Below are positions 1-8,577 of a stretch of DNA of 64,000 nt, piece after piece. Position 1 is the stretch's first letter. Every line of letters starts with the position of its first letter. The DNA comes from Flavobacterium sp. K5-23 (GTDB taxonomy: Bacteria > Bacteroidota > Bacteroidia > Flavobacteriales > Flavobacteriaceae). Position numbers and translations under genes: made by a program. The notes beneath the pieces were generated by a model that searched no databases, was not told where the DNA came from, and saw nothing but the letters and a program-made list of their open reading frames with translations. The stretch is from the NCBI RefSeq assembly GCF_023278045.1, contig NZ_CP056783.1:2885501-2949500 (forward strand), read 5' to 3'.

Positions 1-626
1 GTAAAAAATTACCAAGGCCTGAAAAAGCTAGAGGAATAGCAGTCGTTTTTGCAGTTTCACTTATCGTTGCAGCCTTTATAGGAAACATTCAATTGAATGT
101 GGACTCATTCTACACCTTTATTAAATACTTAGTTCCGTCTTTACTTTTTATAGCAATTATGCTTAATAGATCATTTCTTATAAAAGTATTGATTGATGCT
201 TTAGAATACTTTTACAAACCTTTACGAAGAATGGTGATTTTTAGCAATCGTTATTTATTGAAAATGAATTTAAAAATCAATTCACAAGAGCTTGTTTTTT
301 TCACTAAAGGAGATGATGTTGCCATTATTAATAAAGTAATGCAATATGTTCAAAATAATGAAACCACTAAGAAATTAAAAATAGTAAACGTAAAACGTGA
401 AGACGAAAACAATGAACTGTTAATAATTGATCTTAAAGTATTAGATCGTGCTTATCCAGAAATTGACATTGAATTTATTGAATTAGAAGGTGTTTTTGGA
501 CCTGAAATCATTAATGAATTATCTGAGAAATGGAATATCCCAAAAAACTTTATGTTCATAGGATCTCCTGGTAATCGCTTCTCCTATAGAGTTTCGGAAC
601 TAGGTGGTGTCCGATTAATTATGTAA
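1..626 (+). CDS. APC-type amino acid permease, C-terminal part (5' truncated by window edge)
   Basis: The reading frame is open from base 3, so the gene begins upstream of the window and only about 208 residues are visible. The visible part has two hydrophobic helices (about residues 12-30 and 37-55 of the fragment) followed by a soluble tail of about 130 residues with alternating charged and hydrophobic segments. This arrangement, a last membrane pair plus a cytosolic C-terminal domain, fits the APC-superfamily permeases common in flavobacteria. The TTG at 93 is an internal Leu codon, not a real start, because the upstream codons read as continuous coding sequence. The substrate cannot be inferred from the fragment. 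The family call is from general resemblance and is moderate. Confidence 0.55.
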   Translation, partial: KKLPRPEKARGIAVVFAVSLIVAAFIGNIQLNVDSFYTFIKYLVPSLLFIAIMLNRSFLIKVLIDALEYFYKPLRRMVIFSNRYLLKMNLKINSQELVFFTKGDDVAIINKVMQYVQNNETTKKLKIVNVKREDENNELLIIDLKVLDRAYPEIDIEFIELEGVFGPEIINELSEKWNIPKNFMFIGSPGNRFSYRVSELGGVRLIM

Positions 627-679
627 CTTTATTTCTTTGCTTTTTTTAAGTATAAAACTAGTTGATATAAAAACTATAT

Positions 680-1489
680 ATGAAAGAATTATTAAACTAT
701 ACTTTTTTTCAAGATGGTGACTTTAATATTAAAGTAATTAGCATTTTAAAGCTAATTATCTTTCTTATTGGGACAGGTCTTCTTTTGAAAATCATAAAAA
801 AAACAATTTATAAAATTGATAAAATTGATGCTGCAAAAAAACACTCTATCTATAACTTAGTTAGGTATTTAGTTATTGTAATTTCAATTATCATAGGCTT
901 ACAACTATTTGGTTTTAATTTATCAGTACTTGTAGCCGGTTCTGCTGCATTATTAGTTGGTATTGGTTTAGGTCTACAAAATCTTTTTAGTGATTTTGTT
1001 TCTGGAATTATACTTTTGGTAGATTCTTCTGTTAAGGTAAATGATGTTATTGAAGCTGATGGACTTATTTGTATTGTAAAAGAAATCAACCTAAGAACAA
1101 CAACGGTTTTAACTCGTGAGGATAAATACATTATTCTTCCTAATTCTAGCCTAACAACACATCAATTAATAAACTGGACACACAATGACCTTTCTTCAAG
1201 GTTTGAGGTTAACGTAGGCGTGGATTATTCATCGGATGTAAACCAAGTGATGCAAGTATTGAAAGAAGCCGTTGACAAGCAAAACGGAGTTCTTAAAGAA
1301 CCAAATCCTTTTATTCGTTTTACTGACTTTGGTGATTCGTCATTGAATTTCTCAGTTATTTTCTGGTCTGAAGATGTCTTTAGAGTCGAAAATATAAAAA
1401 GCGAAATGAGGATTAAAATATTTCAATTGTTCAAAGAAAACAATATTACGATACCATTTCCACAAAGAGTAGTTCACCTTAACAAGTAG
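680..1489 (+). CDS. small-conductance mechanosensitive channel, MscS family
   Basis: A 269-residue membrane protein of the size of the MscS core. There are three predicted helices: about residues 18-38, 58-78 and the glycine/alanine-rich pore helix about 84-112 (motif LVGIGLGLQNLFSDFVSG). The cytosolic beta domain follows, with the conserved PNSSL segment near residue 153. Members of this family form homoheptameric pores that open on membrane tension and release solutes during hypo-osmotic shock. It lies 4 bp upstream of a second MscS-like gene and then a Na+/H+ antiporter, which suggests one transcription unit for osmotic and ion balance. The ATG at 680 is preceded by an A-rich leader as usual in this phylum. 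Confidence 0.88.
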   Translation: MKELLNYTFFQDGDFNIKVISILKLIIFLIGTGLLLKIIKKTIYKIDKIDAAKKHSIYNLVRYLVIVISIIIGLQLFGFNLSVLVAGSAALLVGIGLGLQNLFSDFVSGIILLVDSSVKVNDVIEADGLICIVKEINLRTTTVLTREDKYIILPNSSLTTHQLINWTHNDLSSRFEVNVGVDYSSDVNQVMQVLKEAVDKQNGVLKEPNPFIRFTDFGDSSLNFSVIFWSEDVFRVENIKSEMRIKIFQLFKENNITIPFPQRVVHLNK

Positions 1490-1493
1490 AAAA

Positions 1494-2396
1494 ATGGAAG
1501 AGCAAATTCAAGAATACCTATACAATCCAACCGTTGGTAAAATTGTTACTTTTCTTGTTGGAGTTGCCATAATTTGGATGGTTATACAAGCTGTTCAAAA
1601 AAAACTGTTTTCAAAAATCAAAGACAGTGACAATCGGTATAAGGCCAAAAAGGTCAGCACCTTTGTTGGTTATTTGATTACTGTTATTTTTTTAACAGTT
1701 ATTTTTAGTGATAAACTAGGAGGTTTTACTGTTGCTTTAGGTGTTGCTGGTGCAGGAATTGCATTTGCTTTACAAGAAGTTATTGCTTCTTTTGCAGGTT
1801 GGTTAGCAATTATGTTTGGAGGGTTTTACAATACTGGAGATCGCGTACAATTAGGCGGAATAAAAGGAGATGTAATGGATATTGGGGTTTTAAGGACAAC
1901 AATTATGGAAACAGGACAATGGGTTGACGGAGATTTATACAATGGAAGAATTGTATTGATTGCTAATAGCTATGTTTTTAAAGAGCCTGTTTTTAATTAT
2001 TCTGGTGATTTTCCTTTTTTATGGGACGAAATAAAAATCCCAATCCAATATGGTAGTAACTACGATAAAGCCAAAGAAATAATATTGAATGCAGGTATTG
2101 AAGTTGCAGGTGATTTAACCGTAAGGTCAAAAGAAAAATGGAAAATCCTTCAAAACAAATACAGACTAGAAGACGCACAAACCGAACCAATGGTTTCCCT
2201 AGTTGCCAATGATAATTGGGCCGAATATACACTTCGTTATGTGGTAGGTTATAAAAAAAGAAGGCTAACAAAAACGGCATTATTCTCAAAAATTTTAACG
2301 GAAATTGAAACAACAAATGGAGAAGTCAAAATGGCTTCGGCAACATTTCACTTGGTTCAAGCACCTGATTTTAACATTAACATCAATAAACAATAA
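1494..2396 (+). CDS. mechanosensitive ion channel family protein (MscS domain)
   Basis: A 300-residue MscS-domain protein with an N-terminal helix (about 13-33), a second helix (about 52-72) and a pore-lining helix with small residues (GVAGAGIAFALQEVIASF, about 82-100). The soluble domain that follows is longer and more acidic/basic-patterned than in the preceding gene. It starts 4 bp after the previous stop, and its own stop overlaps the next start (TAATG at 2394-2398), so translation of the three genes is probably coupled. The two adjacent MscS-type proteins are clearly divergent in sequence and are not a recent duplication. Likely an inner-membrane tension-gated or ion-regulated channel. 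Confidence 0.85.
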   Translation: MEEQIQEYLYNPTVGKIVTFLVGVAIIWMVIQAVQKKLFSKIKDSDNRYKAKKVSTFVGYLITVIFLTVIFSDKLGGFTVALGVAGAGIAFALQEVIASFAGWLAIMFGGFYNTGDRVQLGGIKGDVMDIGVLRTTIMETGQWVDGDLYNGRIVLIANSYVFKEPVFNYSGDFPFLWDEIKIPIQYGSNYDKAKEIILNAGIEVAGDLTVRSKEKWKILQNKYRLEDAQTEPMVSLVANDNWAEYTLRYVVGYKKRRLTKTALFSKILTEIETTNGEVKMASATFHLVQAPDFNININKQ

Positions 2397-3625
2397 TGGA
2401 TTTATTTCATCTTTTTTCAATACTGATCGTATTATCGGCAGGATTTGCCTACATCAATTTCAGAATATTAAAACTACCCAATGCCATTGGCTTAATGCTG
2501 GTGTCATTAATTTTTTCCTTTTTTATTCTACTGGCAGGTTATTACTTCCCTTCCTTTAAAGAAAACATCGCCTTAAAAATGGACAGCATCAACTTCAGCG
2601 AGTTACTTCTTGAGGGAATGTTAAGCTTTATGCTTTTTGCAGGAGCGATTCATATTAAATTCCATGATTTAAACAAAGAAAAACTAAGCATACTACTCTT
2701 TTCTACATTTAGTGTCCTTATAAGTACATTTATTATAGGTTTTGCCACTTTTTACCTATTGAATTTTATGGGTATTCAAGTAGAACTTATTCACGCAATG
2801 TTATTTGGTGCTTTAATATCTCCAACCGATCCAATTGCCGTTTTAAGCATCTTGAAAAGTGCTGGAGTATCTAAATCATTAGAAACTAAAATCGCAGGAG
2901 AATCACTATTTAATGACGGTGTGGCCGTAGTTGTATTCATTACTATCTTAAAATTAGCCAAACCAGGTGCCAATTTAAATATTGGAAGTATTCTAATGTT
3001 GTTTGGACAAGAAGCAATAGGAGGTTTAGTTTTAGGTATTATATTGGGCTACATAGGATATAAACTGATTGCTAGTATCGATAATTACCAAGTTGAGGTC
3101 TTAATTACTCTAGCTGTTGTTATGGGTGGTTATACATTGGCTCATTATACTCACGTTTCTGGACCATTAGCGATGGTTGCTGCAGGTCTTATAACAGGGA
3201 ACCACGGAAAAACCCTTGGAATGTCTGATATAACAGCCGAATATGTAGATAAATTCTGGGAACTGATAGACGAAATCTTAAATGCCCTCCTATTTGTATT
3301 AATCGGATTGGAATTATTAATTATTCAAACCAATCAAAAAATACTTTTTGCAGCAATTATCATACTCTTTATAACTCTTATTACTAGATACATTTCGGTT
3401 TACATTCCGTCGATAGCAGTACGATTAAAAGAGAAAATTACACAAAAAACGATTTTGATTTTAACTTGGGGTGGTCTTAGAGGCGGAATTTCTATTGCAC
3501 TTGCATTATCCATTAATCCCGAATACAACAAAGATATCTGGGTTACCATTACCTACGTAATTGTTTGCTTTTCTATTTTAGTTCAAGGAATGACAATAGG
3601 GAAATTTGCTAAAAAAATGCAATAA
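2396..3625 (+). CDS. Na+/H+ antiporter, CPA1 (NhaP/NHE) family
   Basis: A 409-residue polytopic protein with about 12 hydrophobic segments. The CPA1 signatures are visible: SPTDPIAVLSILK (about residues 140-152) and the ESLFNDGVAVVVF segment (about 169-181), whose Asn-Asp pair is the ion-binding centre in NhaP/NHE proteins. Another conserved stretch, WGGLRGGISIALALS, is near residue 357. There is no long cytosolic C-terminal tail, so it is a minimal NhaP-like exchanger. It expels Na+ (possibly K+) in exchange for protons. It shares a 1-base overlap with the MscS gene before it and is last in the putative operon, which ends at the hairpin at 3666. Confidence 0.92.
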   Translation: MDLFHLFSILIVLSAGFAYINFRILKLPNAIGLMLVSLIFSFFILLAGYYFPSFKENIALKMDSINFSELLLEGMLSFMLFAGAIHIKFHDLNKEKLSILLFSTFSVLISTFIIGFATFYLLNFMGIQVELIHAMLFGALISPTDPIAVLSILKSAGVSKSLETKIAGESLFNDGVAVVVFITILKLAKPGANLNIGSILMLFGQEAIGGLVLGIILGYIGYKLIASIDNYQVEVLITLAVVMGGYTLAHYTHVSGPLAMVAAGLITGNHGKTLGMSDITAEYVDKFWELIDEILNALLFVLIGLELLIIQTNQKILFAAIIILFITLITRYISVYIPSIAVRLKEKITQKTILILTWGGLRGGISIALALSINPEYNKDIWVTITYVIVCFSILVQGMTIGKFAKKMQ

Positions 3626-3665
3626 CAAGAAGAAATCAAACGATAAAATTAGAATCAGAATTACT

Positions 3666-3713
3666 AAAAAACGGTTTAACAAAACACCTCTTCGTGTTTG
3701 TCAAACCGTTTTT
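3666..3713. terminator. bidirectional rho-independent terminator
   Basis: A hairpin with the outer stem AAAAACGGTTT / AAACCGTTTTT and an inner AT-rich extension (CAAAACAC / GTGTTTG), flanked by A and T tracts on both sides. It separates the + strand antiporter from the convergent menC. Its right arm contains the last codons and stop of menC, so the gene end is part of the terminator. Confidence 0.8.
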
Positions 3714-4753
3714 ATTTGGTCGAAATCAAAGTCCCAAACGGTTTCTTTTTCATACCACAATTGTCCTTGAGAAACCACTAATGGACAGTCAAAATTATTA
3801 GTATAAAGAGCACCAGTTCCAAGTCCTTGCGGCATTAAATTTTGTTGCAAAAAGGTCCACTGAGCAATGGCACTCAAGCCAATATTACTTTCCAAAGCAG
3901 AGGTAATCCACCATCCTATTTTGTGCTTTTCAGCAAGATCAATCCACTCTTTCGTCCCTTTAAAACCGCCTATAAAACTTGGTTTTAAAATGATGTATTG
4001 AGGCATTATTTTCAGTAATAAATTCTCTTTTTCTTCGAATAAAAACACTCCAATCAGCTCTTCGTCCAAAGCAATAGGCAAAGGAGTGATTTTACACAGT
4101 TCTGACATCCTGTCAGTATTGTTTTTTTGAATAGGTTGCTCGATACTATGTAGCTTGAATTCAGATAGTTGTGTCATTTTATATAAAGCTTCATTGGAAT
4201 AGAAAGCGCCATTAGCATCAACCCTTATTTCGACTTGTTCCTCAGTGAAATGTTGTCTAATAAAGGCTAGTAATTGCAATTCTTTATCGAAATCAATAGC
4301 GCCAATCTTGAGTTTTATACAATTAAAGCCTTGCGCTAATTTCTCCTCGATTTGTTGCTTCATAAAAGCGGCCTCACCCATCCAGACGAGTCCGTTAATT
4401 TGGATTGATTTCTCCCCTTCTGTAAACTCCGAAGGAAACAATAAAAAAGGGTTCTCACTTACCAATGATTGGAAAGCCATTTCGACTCCAAACTGTATCG
4501 AAGGGAACTCAATTAAGCCTTCCCAAAGTTGGTCTACACCAAGATGAATATTCTCGCAAGTCCATCGCAATTTCGCTTCATAATCCGGACGATCATCAAT
4601 ACTCAAACCACGAAGAATTCCGCACTCGCCTATTCCTTTTTTACCGTCTTTTTCAAGTACGATAAACCAAGTTTCTTTTTGAGTCATTACACCTCTAGAA
4701 GTTCCGGAAGGACGTTTAAAATCAAGAATGTATTTGTGGTAGGTTGCTTTCAT
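3701..4753 (-). CDS. menC: o-succinylbenzoate synthase (menaquinone biosynthesis)
   Basis: An enolase-superfamily enzyme that dehydrates SHCHC to o-succinylbenzoate in the menaquinone pathway. Numbered from a GTG four codons upstream, the catalytic Lys motif KLK is at 151-153, the metal ligands are in RVDANG (Asp183), IEQP (Glu209) and LDEE (Asp234), and the second Lys is in LKPS (261). I chose the ATG at 4753 rather than the GTG at 4765 because the sequence from MKATYHKYILDF onward matches how flavobacterial MenC proteins begin; length about 350 aa is normal. menA, menB and menD are on the same strand within 13 kb but not contiguous. The adenylating ligase MenE, often a neighbour, is not seen here. 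Confidence 0.9.
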   Translation of the reverse strand: MKATYHKYILDFKRPSGTSRGVMTQKETWFIVLEKDGKKGIGECGILRGLSIDDRPDYEAKLRWTCENIHLGVDQLWEGLIEFPSIQFGVEMAFQSLVSENPFLLFPSEFTEGEKSIQINGLVWMGEAAFMKQQIEEKLAQGFNCIKLKIGAIDFDKELQLLAFIRQHFTEEQVEIRVDANGAFYSNEALYKMTQLSEFKLHSIEQPIQKNNTDRMSELCKITPLPIALDEELIGVFLFEEKENLLLKIMPQYIILKPSFIGGFKGTKEWIDLAEKHKIGWWITSALESNIGLSAIAQWTFLQQNLMPQGLGTGALYTNNFDCPLVVSQGQLWYEKETVWDFDFDQIKTV

Positions 4754-4780
4754 TTTTGGCGTCACATTAAAAATTTTTCA

Positions 4781-4935
4781 ACATATAAGTCATAAAAGAA
4801 AATTTAAGTTCTGTAGTTTATGATAGGCTATGGCAATTTCGGATAACATTAAAGTTTTAAGAACAAATAAGTCTTTTTTTTACCATATAAGACATATAAG
4901 AAAATATAAGTTTTATAGTTTATGATAGATTATTC
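4781..4935. repeat. two direct copies of a short dispersed AT-rich repeat
   Basis: Two segments, about 4781-4830 and 4882-4932, share the order (A)ACATATAAG-(T/A)CATA-AAGAAAAT-TTAAGTT-TAGTTTATGATAG with a few differences. Inverted, shorter copies of the ATATAAGTCATATAAG core occur at about 5507-5530 and 55736-55758. They lie only in intergenic DNA. The function is unknown; such elements are probably dispersed repeats rather than regulatory sites. Confidence 0.5.
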
Positions 4936-5021
4936 TCTAAAGATTATGCTTTATAAATATTAGAATCAAATCTAAAATAATCGGTTAAACCTGGATTAAC
5001 AACTATTAATTGAGGGAGTAA

Positions 5022-5435
5022 TTACTTTTTATTTAGCAAATCAATATACTGATCTCTTAAATACTTATTATAATCTTGAATAAGTATTTCACCACTTTTT
5101 AAGTAAAAATATACTGAATCGCTACCTTTTTTTTTGAATACAGTATCTCCAATAGCAATCTTATAATATATTTCGTTACTTACTCTTTCTTCATAATAAT
5201 CATCAAAGCCAATAAATCTTCCTGCTCTAGGAAAATCGCCTTCTTCTCTCTTTTTAATCACTATCCCATTGAATTCTTTATTACTACTTTCTAAATATTT
5301 TTTTTTATTGTACTCTAATGAATTTGACTGATAATACCCTATTACAAAAACTATAATTACAATAGGAATAATTACTAAAAGTAAATTTTTCCTGATTTCA
5401 GAATCCTGCTTTTCTAACTCCTTTTCAGTGTTCAT
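5022..5435 (-). CDS. hypothetical membrane-anchored protein
   Basis: A 137-residue protein of unrecognised family. A charged N-terminus (about 1-16) is followed by a single hydrophobic helix (about 18-36, LLLVIIPIVIIVFVIGYY) and a soluble domain rich in Lys, Glu and Tyr. With the positive residues before the helix and no cleavage motif, an N-in signal anchor with the C-terminal domain in the periplasm is likely. It stands alone between menC and a TPR protein, flanked on both sides by copies of the short AT-rich repeat. The coding pattern and ATG start look genuine, but there is no functional clue. Confidence 0.6.
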   Translation of the reverse strand: MNTEKELEKQDSEIRKNLLLVIIPIVIIVFVIGYYQSNSLEYNKKKYLESSNKEFNGIVIKKREEGDFPRAGRFIGFDDYYEERVSNEIYYKIAIGDTVFKKKGSDSVYFYLKSGEILIQDYNKYLRDQYIDLLNKK

Positions 5436-5542
5436 ACTAAATTTTATAAAATAAATAATTCAAGTTGTATAGTCTGTAAGAAAATTTCAAGACTAACTTC
5501 AAATAAAAACTTATATGACTTATATGTTAAAAACTAAGCTAA

Positions 5543-6745
5543 CTACTTCCCTAACAACTTCAAGACTCGGTCAAAATCTCCCGAAGGCAAGCCAGCTTTT
5601 TGAAAAATGGCAAAATCTTGTTTGATCTTTTGAGTCCAACTCAGGCTGTCATTGACATTTTGGGATTGGTATTCCTTATATATCAATTTAGCGTTTCTGA
5701 ATTCATCATTCATTAAATAGGCGTGCGCCAAATTCAATTTTATTAATAACTCCGTATCGTCCAGCTTCTCGCCATCTTTTAGGAATTTAATTGCCTTGCC
5801 ATACTGTTTAGTTAAGATATAATTATAACCAATGGCATTATAATCGAAAATATTTACCTTTCCTTCATTGATAATTCTTGTATATTGAGTGATAGCACTG
5901 CCGTAATCACCCTTTTTTGTAAAATTTGACGCTAGTGTACGATAATCCTCTAAAACACCTTTAGAAACGCCTGTTTCGTCAATACAGCTGTTTCCAAAAT
6001 CCTTATATGCTTTTGTTTGTTCCATAACAAGCAGTTTTTGGAATTCTTGAAACTTATATTGCTTTTGGATTTTTTCTTCCAGGCAAATGCAAAAATCATC
6101 TGAGTTAGCCAGTTTTCTTGCTAGTGCTGATGTTTTACATTGATTGATAATAAATTTTCTGTTTTCAACCGTCCATCCTCTACTTAGTTTTGTATCAACC
6201 CACGGCACCACTTCAATAACAATTTTTTGCTTCATAATCCAATTGGTACTTTCGAATCCAAACCATAGATTTGAAGTATTTGACTGCAAACAAGTTGATT
6301 TATCTAAGGAAAGTCTTTTGGCATCCTTGCTCACCGGCGTGTTTTGTACCACACAGGCTTTATCACTATTTCCATTTTCTTTATAAGCAGTCGCTAATTC
6401 ATTAGAAGAAAAAACAGCATAGCGACTTTTATCAGAACCTGAGATTTTTGACAATAAAAAAACCGCCCCAGCTGATCCTTGGGTTATTCCTGTAGGATCC
6501 GGAATAGCTTTTAACACTGAAACCAGGCTACCTGCCATTTGTTGATTCTCATCTAGAAGTGTGATTCTATAAATTAACTCGGTTGTACCAATAGGGAAAT
6601 CATCCGTTTTAACAATGATTCGGTCCCTTGCTGAAACAATAATTTCTTTGGTAGTCGCTCTTTCTTTATCCCAATATCCGTCTTTTTGAGAAAAAGCCGA
6701 CTGATAAAAAAAGCTAATAAATAGCAGAAAATATATTCTCTTCAT
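5543..6745 (-). CDS. secreted protein with C-terminal TPR repeats
   Basis: A 400-residue protein with a signal peptide (about 1-19, ending near AFSQ). Residues about 20-190 form an all-beta-like region of unknown family. Residues about 250-400 hold helical repeats with TPR-type spacing (GDYGSAITQYTRII, KQYGKAIKFLKDGEKL, EFRNAKLIYKEYQ). Two Cys in the central part (CICLEE, near 220) are notable for an exported protein. TPR domains mediate protein-protein contacts; a specific partner cannot be named. It is separated from the upstream UPF0173 gene by a structured intergenic repeat at 6770-6870, so it is probably transcribed separately. Confidence 0.7.
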   Translation of the reverse strand: MKRIYFLLFISFFYQSAFSQKDGYWDKERATTKEIIVSARDRIIVKTDDFPIGTTELIYRITLLDENQQMAGSLVSVLKAIPDPTGITQGSAGAVFLLSKISGSDKSRYAVFSSNELATAYKENGNSDKACVVQNTPVSKDAKRLSLDKSTCLQSNTSNLWFGFESTNWIMKQKIVIEVVPWVDTKLSRGWTVENRKFIINQCKTSALARKLANSDDFCICLEEKIQKQYKFQEFQKLLVMEQTKAYKDFGNSCIDETGVSKGVLEDYRTLASNFTKKGDYGSAITQYTRIINEGKVNIFDYNAIGYNYILTKQYGKAIKFLKDGEKLDDTELLIKLNLAHAYLMNDEFRNAKLIYKEYQSQNVNDSLSWTQKIKQDFAIFQKAGLPSGDFDRVLKLLGK

Positions 6746-6769
6746 AAATTTAATTTCTTAATAACCTAA

Positions 6770-6870
6770 ATCCCTTAGCCCAGATGGACGTGGAAATCCT
6801 TTAGTGCCGGTTTTCGGCATTAAAGATTGTAACAAACAGCTGACCCGAGCGAAGCGAACTGACGTAGTAA
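6770..6870 (+). other. structured intergenic repeat element (candidate RNA or palindromic repeat)
   Basis: Contains a stable hairpin TTTAGTGCCG-gtttt-CGGCATTAAA (one G-T pair) flanked by ATCC and GAT, followed by an AGCTGACCCGAGCGAAG segment. The order of parts (ATCC, hairpin, AAGC-TGACCCG, short hairpin) is shared with the element at 60031-60130, although the hairpin sequences differ. This looks like one family of intergenic elements that I associate with flavobacterial genomes. The function is unknown; the strand is given by the shared motif order. Confidence 0.45.
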
Positions 6871-6884
6871 ATAGCTTCAAAAAA

Positions 6885-7562
6885 CTATAATTCTATGGAA
6901 TCCCCTATTTCTAATAACATTAAGTCTTTTCCTTTGTCGAAAAACTTTTGAATTGCTTGCTTATGATCGATTTCGATATAACCGAAAGTATCGTAATGAT
7001 ACCCTAAAATCTTATCGCAATCCACAAAATCAGAAGCTATTATAGCGTCCTCAACATCCATCGTGAAATTATCCCCAATAGGTAAAATTGCCAAATCAAG
7101 TTTTGTTCGCAACGGAATCAACTTCATATCCATAGTCAAAGCAGTATCGCCTGCGATATAGATATTTTTATGCTCGCCTTCAATGACAAAACCACCCGGA
7201 TTCCCTCCGTAAGCCCCATCAGGAAACGAACTGGAATGCACTGCGTTTACAAATTTCACTTTCCCGAAGTCAAAATTCCAGCTTCCACCGTGATTCATAG
7301 GGTGGACTTGAAATCCTTTGGCCCCATAATGACCCGCTATTTCAGCGTTAGAAACAATTATCGCGCCAGTTCTATGTGCAATTGCTTCCACATCTAGAAT
7401 ATGATCTCCGTGGGCGTGTGTCAATAAAATATAATCGGCTTTTAGGGCATTGATATCAATGTGTTCAGCCAATGAATTAGCAGAAATAAATGGATCAATT
7501 ATCAAATGCTTTCCGCCTACTTTAATCCCAAGACAAGCGTGTCCGTAAAATGTAATTTTCAT
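6885..7562 (-). CDS. UPF0173-type metal-dependent hydrolase (metallo-beta-lactamase fold)
   Basis: A 225-residue cytosolic protein. The metallo-beta-lactamase zinc motif HAHGDH is at residues 49-54, preceded by the family N-terminus KITFYGHACLGI and a conserved Asp in IIDPF. A later His-containing strand (VNAVHSSSFPDGAYGG, about 107-122) and IAGDTALTMD (about 136-145) complete the dinuclear metal site. This is the length of UPF0173 proteins, whose substrate is not established. It ends 12 bp after menA begins its run on the same strand (menA stop at 7574), so the two are probably co-transcribed from menA, a common flavobacterial order. Confidence 0.9.
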   Translation of the reverse strand: MKITFYGHACLGIKVGGKHLIIDPFISANSLAEHIDINALKADYILLTHAHGDHILDVEAIAHRTGAIIVSNAEIAGHYGAKGFQVHPMNHGGSWNFDFGKVKFVNAVHSSSFPDGAYGGNPGGFVIEGEHKNIYIAGDTALTMDMKLIPLRTKLDLAILPIGDNFTMDVEDAIIASDFVDCDKILGYHYDTFGYIEIDHKQAIQKFFDKGKDLMLLEIGDSIEL

Positions 7563-7573
7563 AATTTTTTATT

Positions 7574-8536
7574 TTATCTACCTCCTAAAAAAACATTTAC
7601 AATTATATCCGAGAAAAAGAAAATCATTCCTAAAGCAAGAAGTACAGAAAGTGCAAACGTACTTAAGGCTAATTTTTTCAATTCAGGATCTAATGCCTTA
7701 GCATCTTTGTTTTTGAAAACTCTAATTAGGTGGTTTGTTAATGGAATGTATGCCAATAAAAAGATGTACTGGTCAATTTTAAAACTATTTAATGACGCAA
7801 AGACTAACACTAATGCCATTGCAAAAGTGATTAAAAAGTAATGGTATAATTTTGCCTTTTTTCCGCCAATTTGCACAACTAGTGTGTTCTTCCCAACTTT
7901 CTTGTCGGATTCTTCATCACGCATATTGTTCAAATTCAGAACTCCTACGCTTAGAAAACCAATCGCCATTGCCGGTAAAAAAAGTTCTAAATCCAATTGT
8001 TTTGAATATAAAAAATTTACGCCCAATGTACTTACCAATCCGAAAAACACAAATACAAATACATCGCCAAAACCACGGTAACCATAAGCTTTACTTCCTA
8101 TCGTGTATCGTATGGCTGAAATTATAGCAAGTATTCCCAGTACTAAATAAAACAAGGAGTAATATAAATTAGTATCCGTAAAAGCCACATATATCAGCAT
8201 TAATGAAGATAACAAAGTCAAAAAGGATGTAATTATTATAGCGCGTTTCATTGCTGCAGGTGAAATTACACCGCTTTGAATGGCGCGCTTAGGCCCAACT
8301 CTGTCCTCATTATCGGTTCCTTTCACACCATCGCCGTAATCATTGGCGAAATTAGACAAGATTTGTAACCCTAAAGTTGTAAGCATTGCAAAACCAAAAA
8401 TCTTCCAGTTAAAAACATCTGTTGGTGTAAGTTCAATATTAGTAGGATTTGCCAAGGCATACATACTTCCTACTATAATCCCGGAAACAGACAAGGGTAA
8501 TGTTCTTAATCGTGCGGCTTCAATCCAATGTTTCAT
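7574..8536 (-). CDS. menA: 1,4-dihydroxy-2-naphthoate polyprenyltransferase
   Basis: A UbiA-superfamily integral membrane enzyme of 320 aa with about eight helices. It attaches the polyprenyl chain to 1,4-dihydroxy-2-naphthoate to give demethylmenaquinone. The first Asp-rich Mg-pyrophosphate motif is NDYGDG (65-70), extended by KGTDNEDR typical of MenA; the second is NNMRDEESDKKVG near residue 204. The GPKRAIQSG segment (about 82-90) is another MenA hallmark and separates it from the second UbiA protein at 42.7 kb. It lies directly upstream of the UPF0173 gene on the same strand. Confidence 0.93.
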   Translation of the reverse strand: MKHWIEAARLRTLPLSVSGIIVGSMYALANPTNIELTPTDVFNWKIFGFAMLTTLGLQILSNFANDYGDGVKGTDNEDRVGPKRAIQSGVISPAAMKRAIIITSFLTLLSSLMLIYVAFTDTNLYYSLFYLVLGILAIISAIRYTIGSKAYGYRGFGDVFVFVFFGLVSTLGVNFLYSKQLDLELFLPAMAIGFLSVGVLNLNNMRDEESDKKVGKNTLVVQIGGKKAKLYHYFLITFAMALVLVFASLNSFKIDQYIFLLAYIPLTNHLIRVFKNKDAKALDPELKKLALSTFALSVLLALGMIFFFSDIIVNVFLGGR

Positions 8537-8577
8537 ATTCTTTTTTTAAAATGTTTAATTTGTTTTAATCTCTTTTT

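Noticed and set aside
93..626. A separate 177-residue gene starting with TTG at 93
   Set aside because: The upstream codons from base 3 are open and protein-like in the same frame, so the start lies outside the window.
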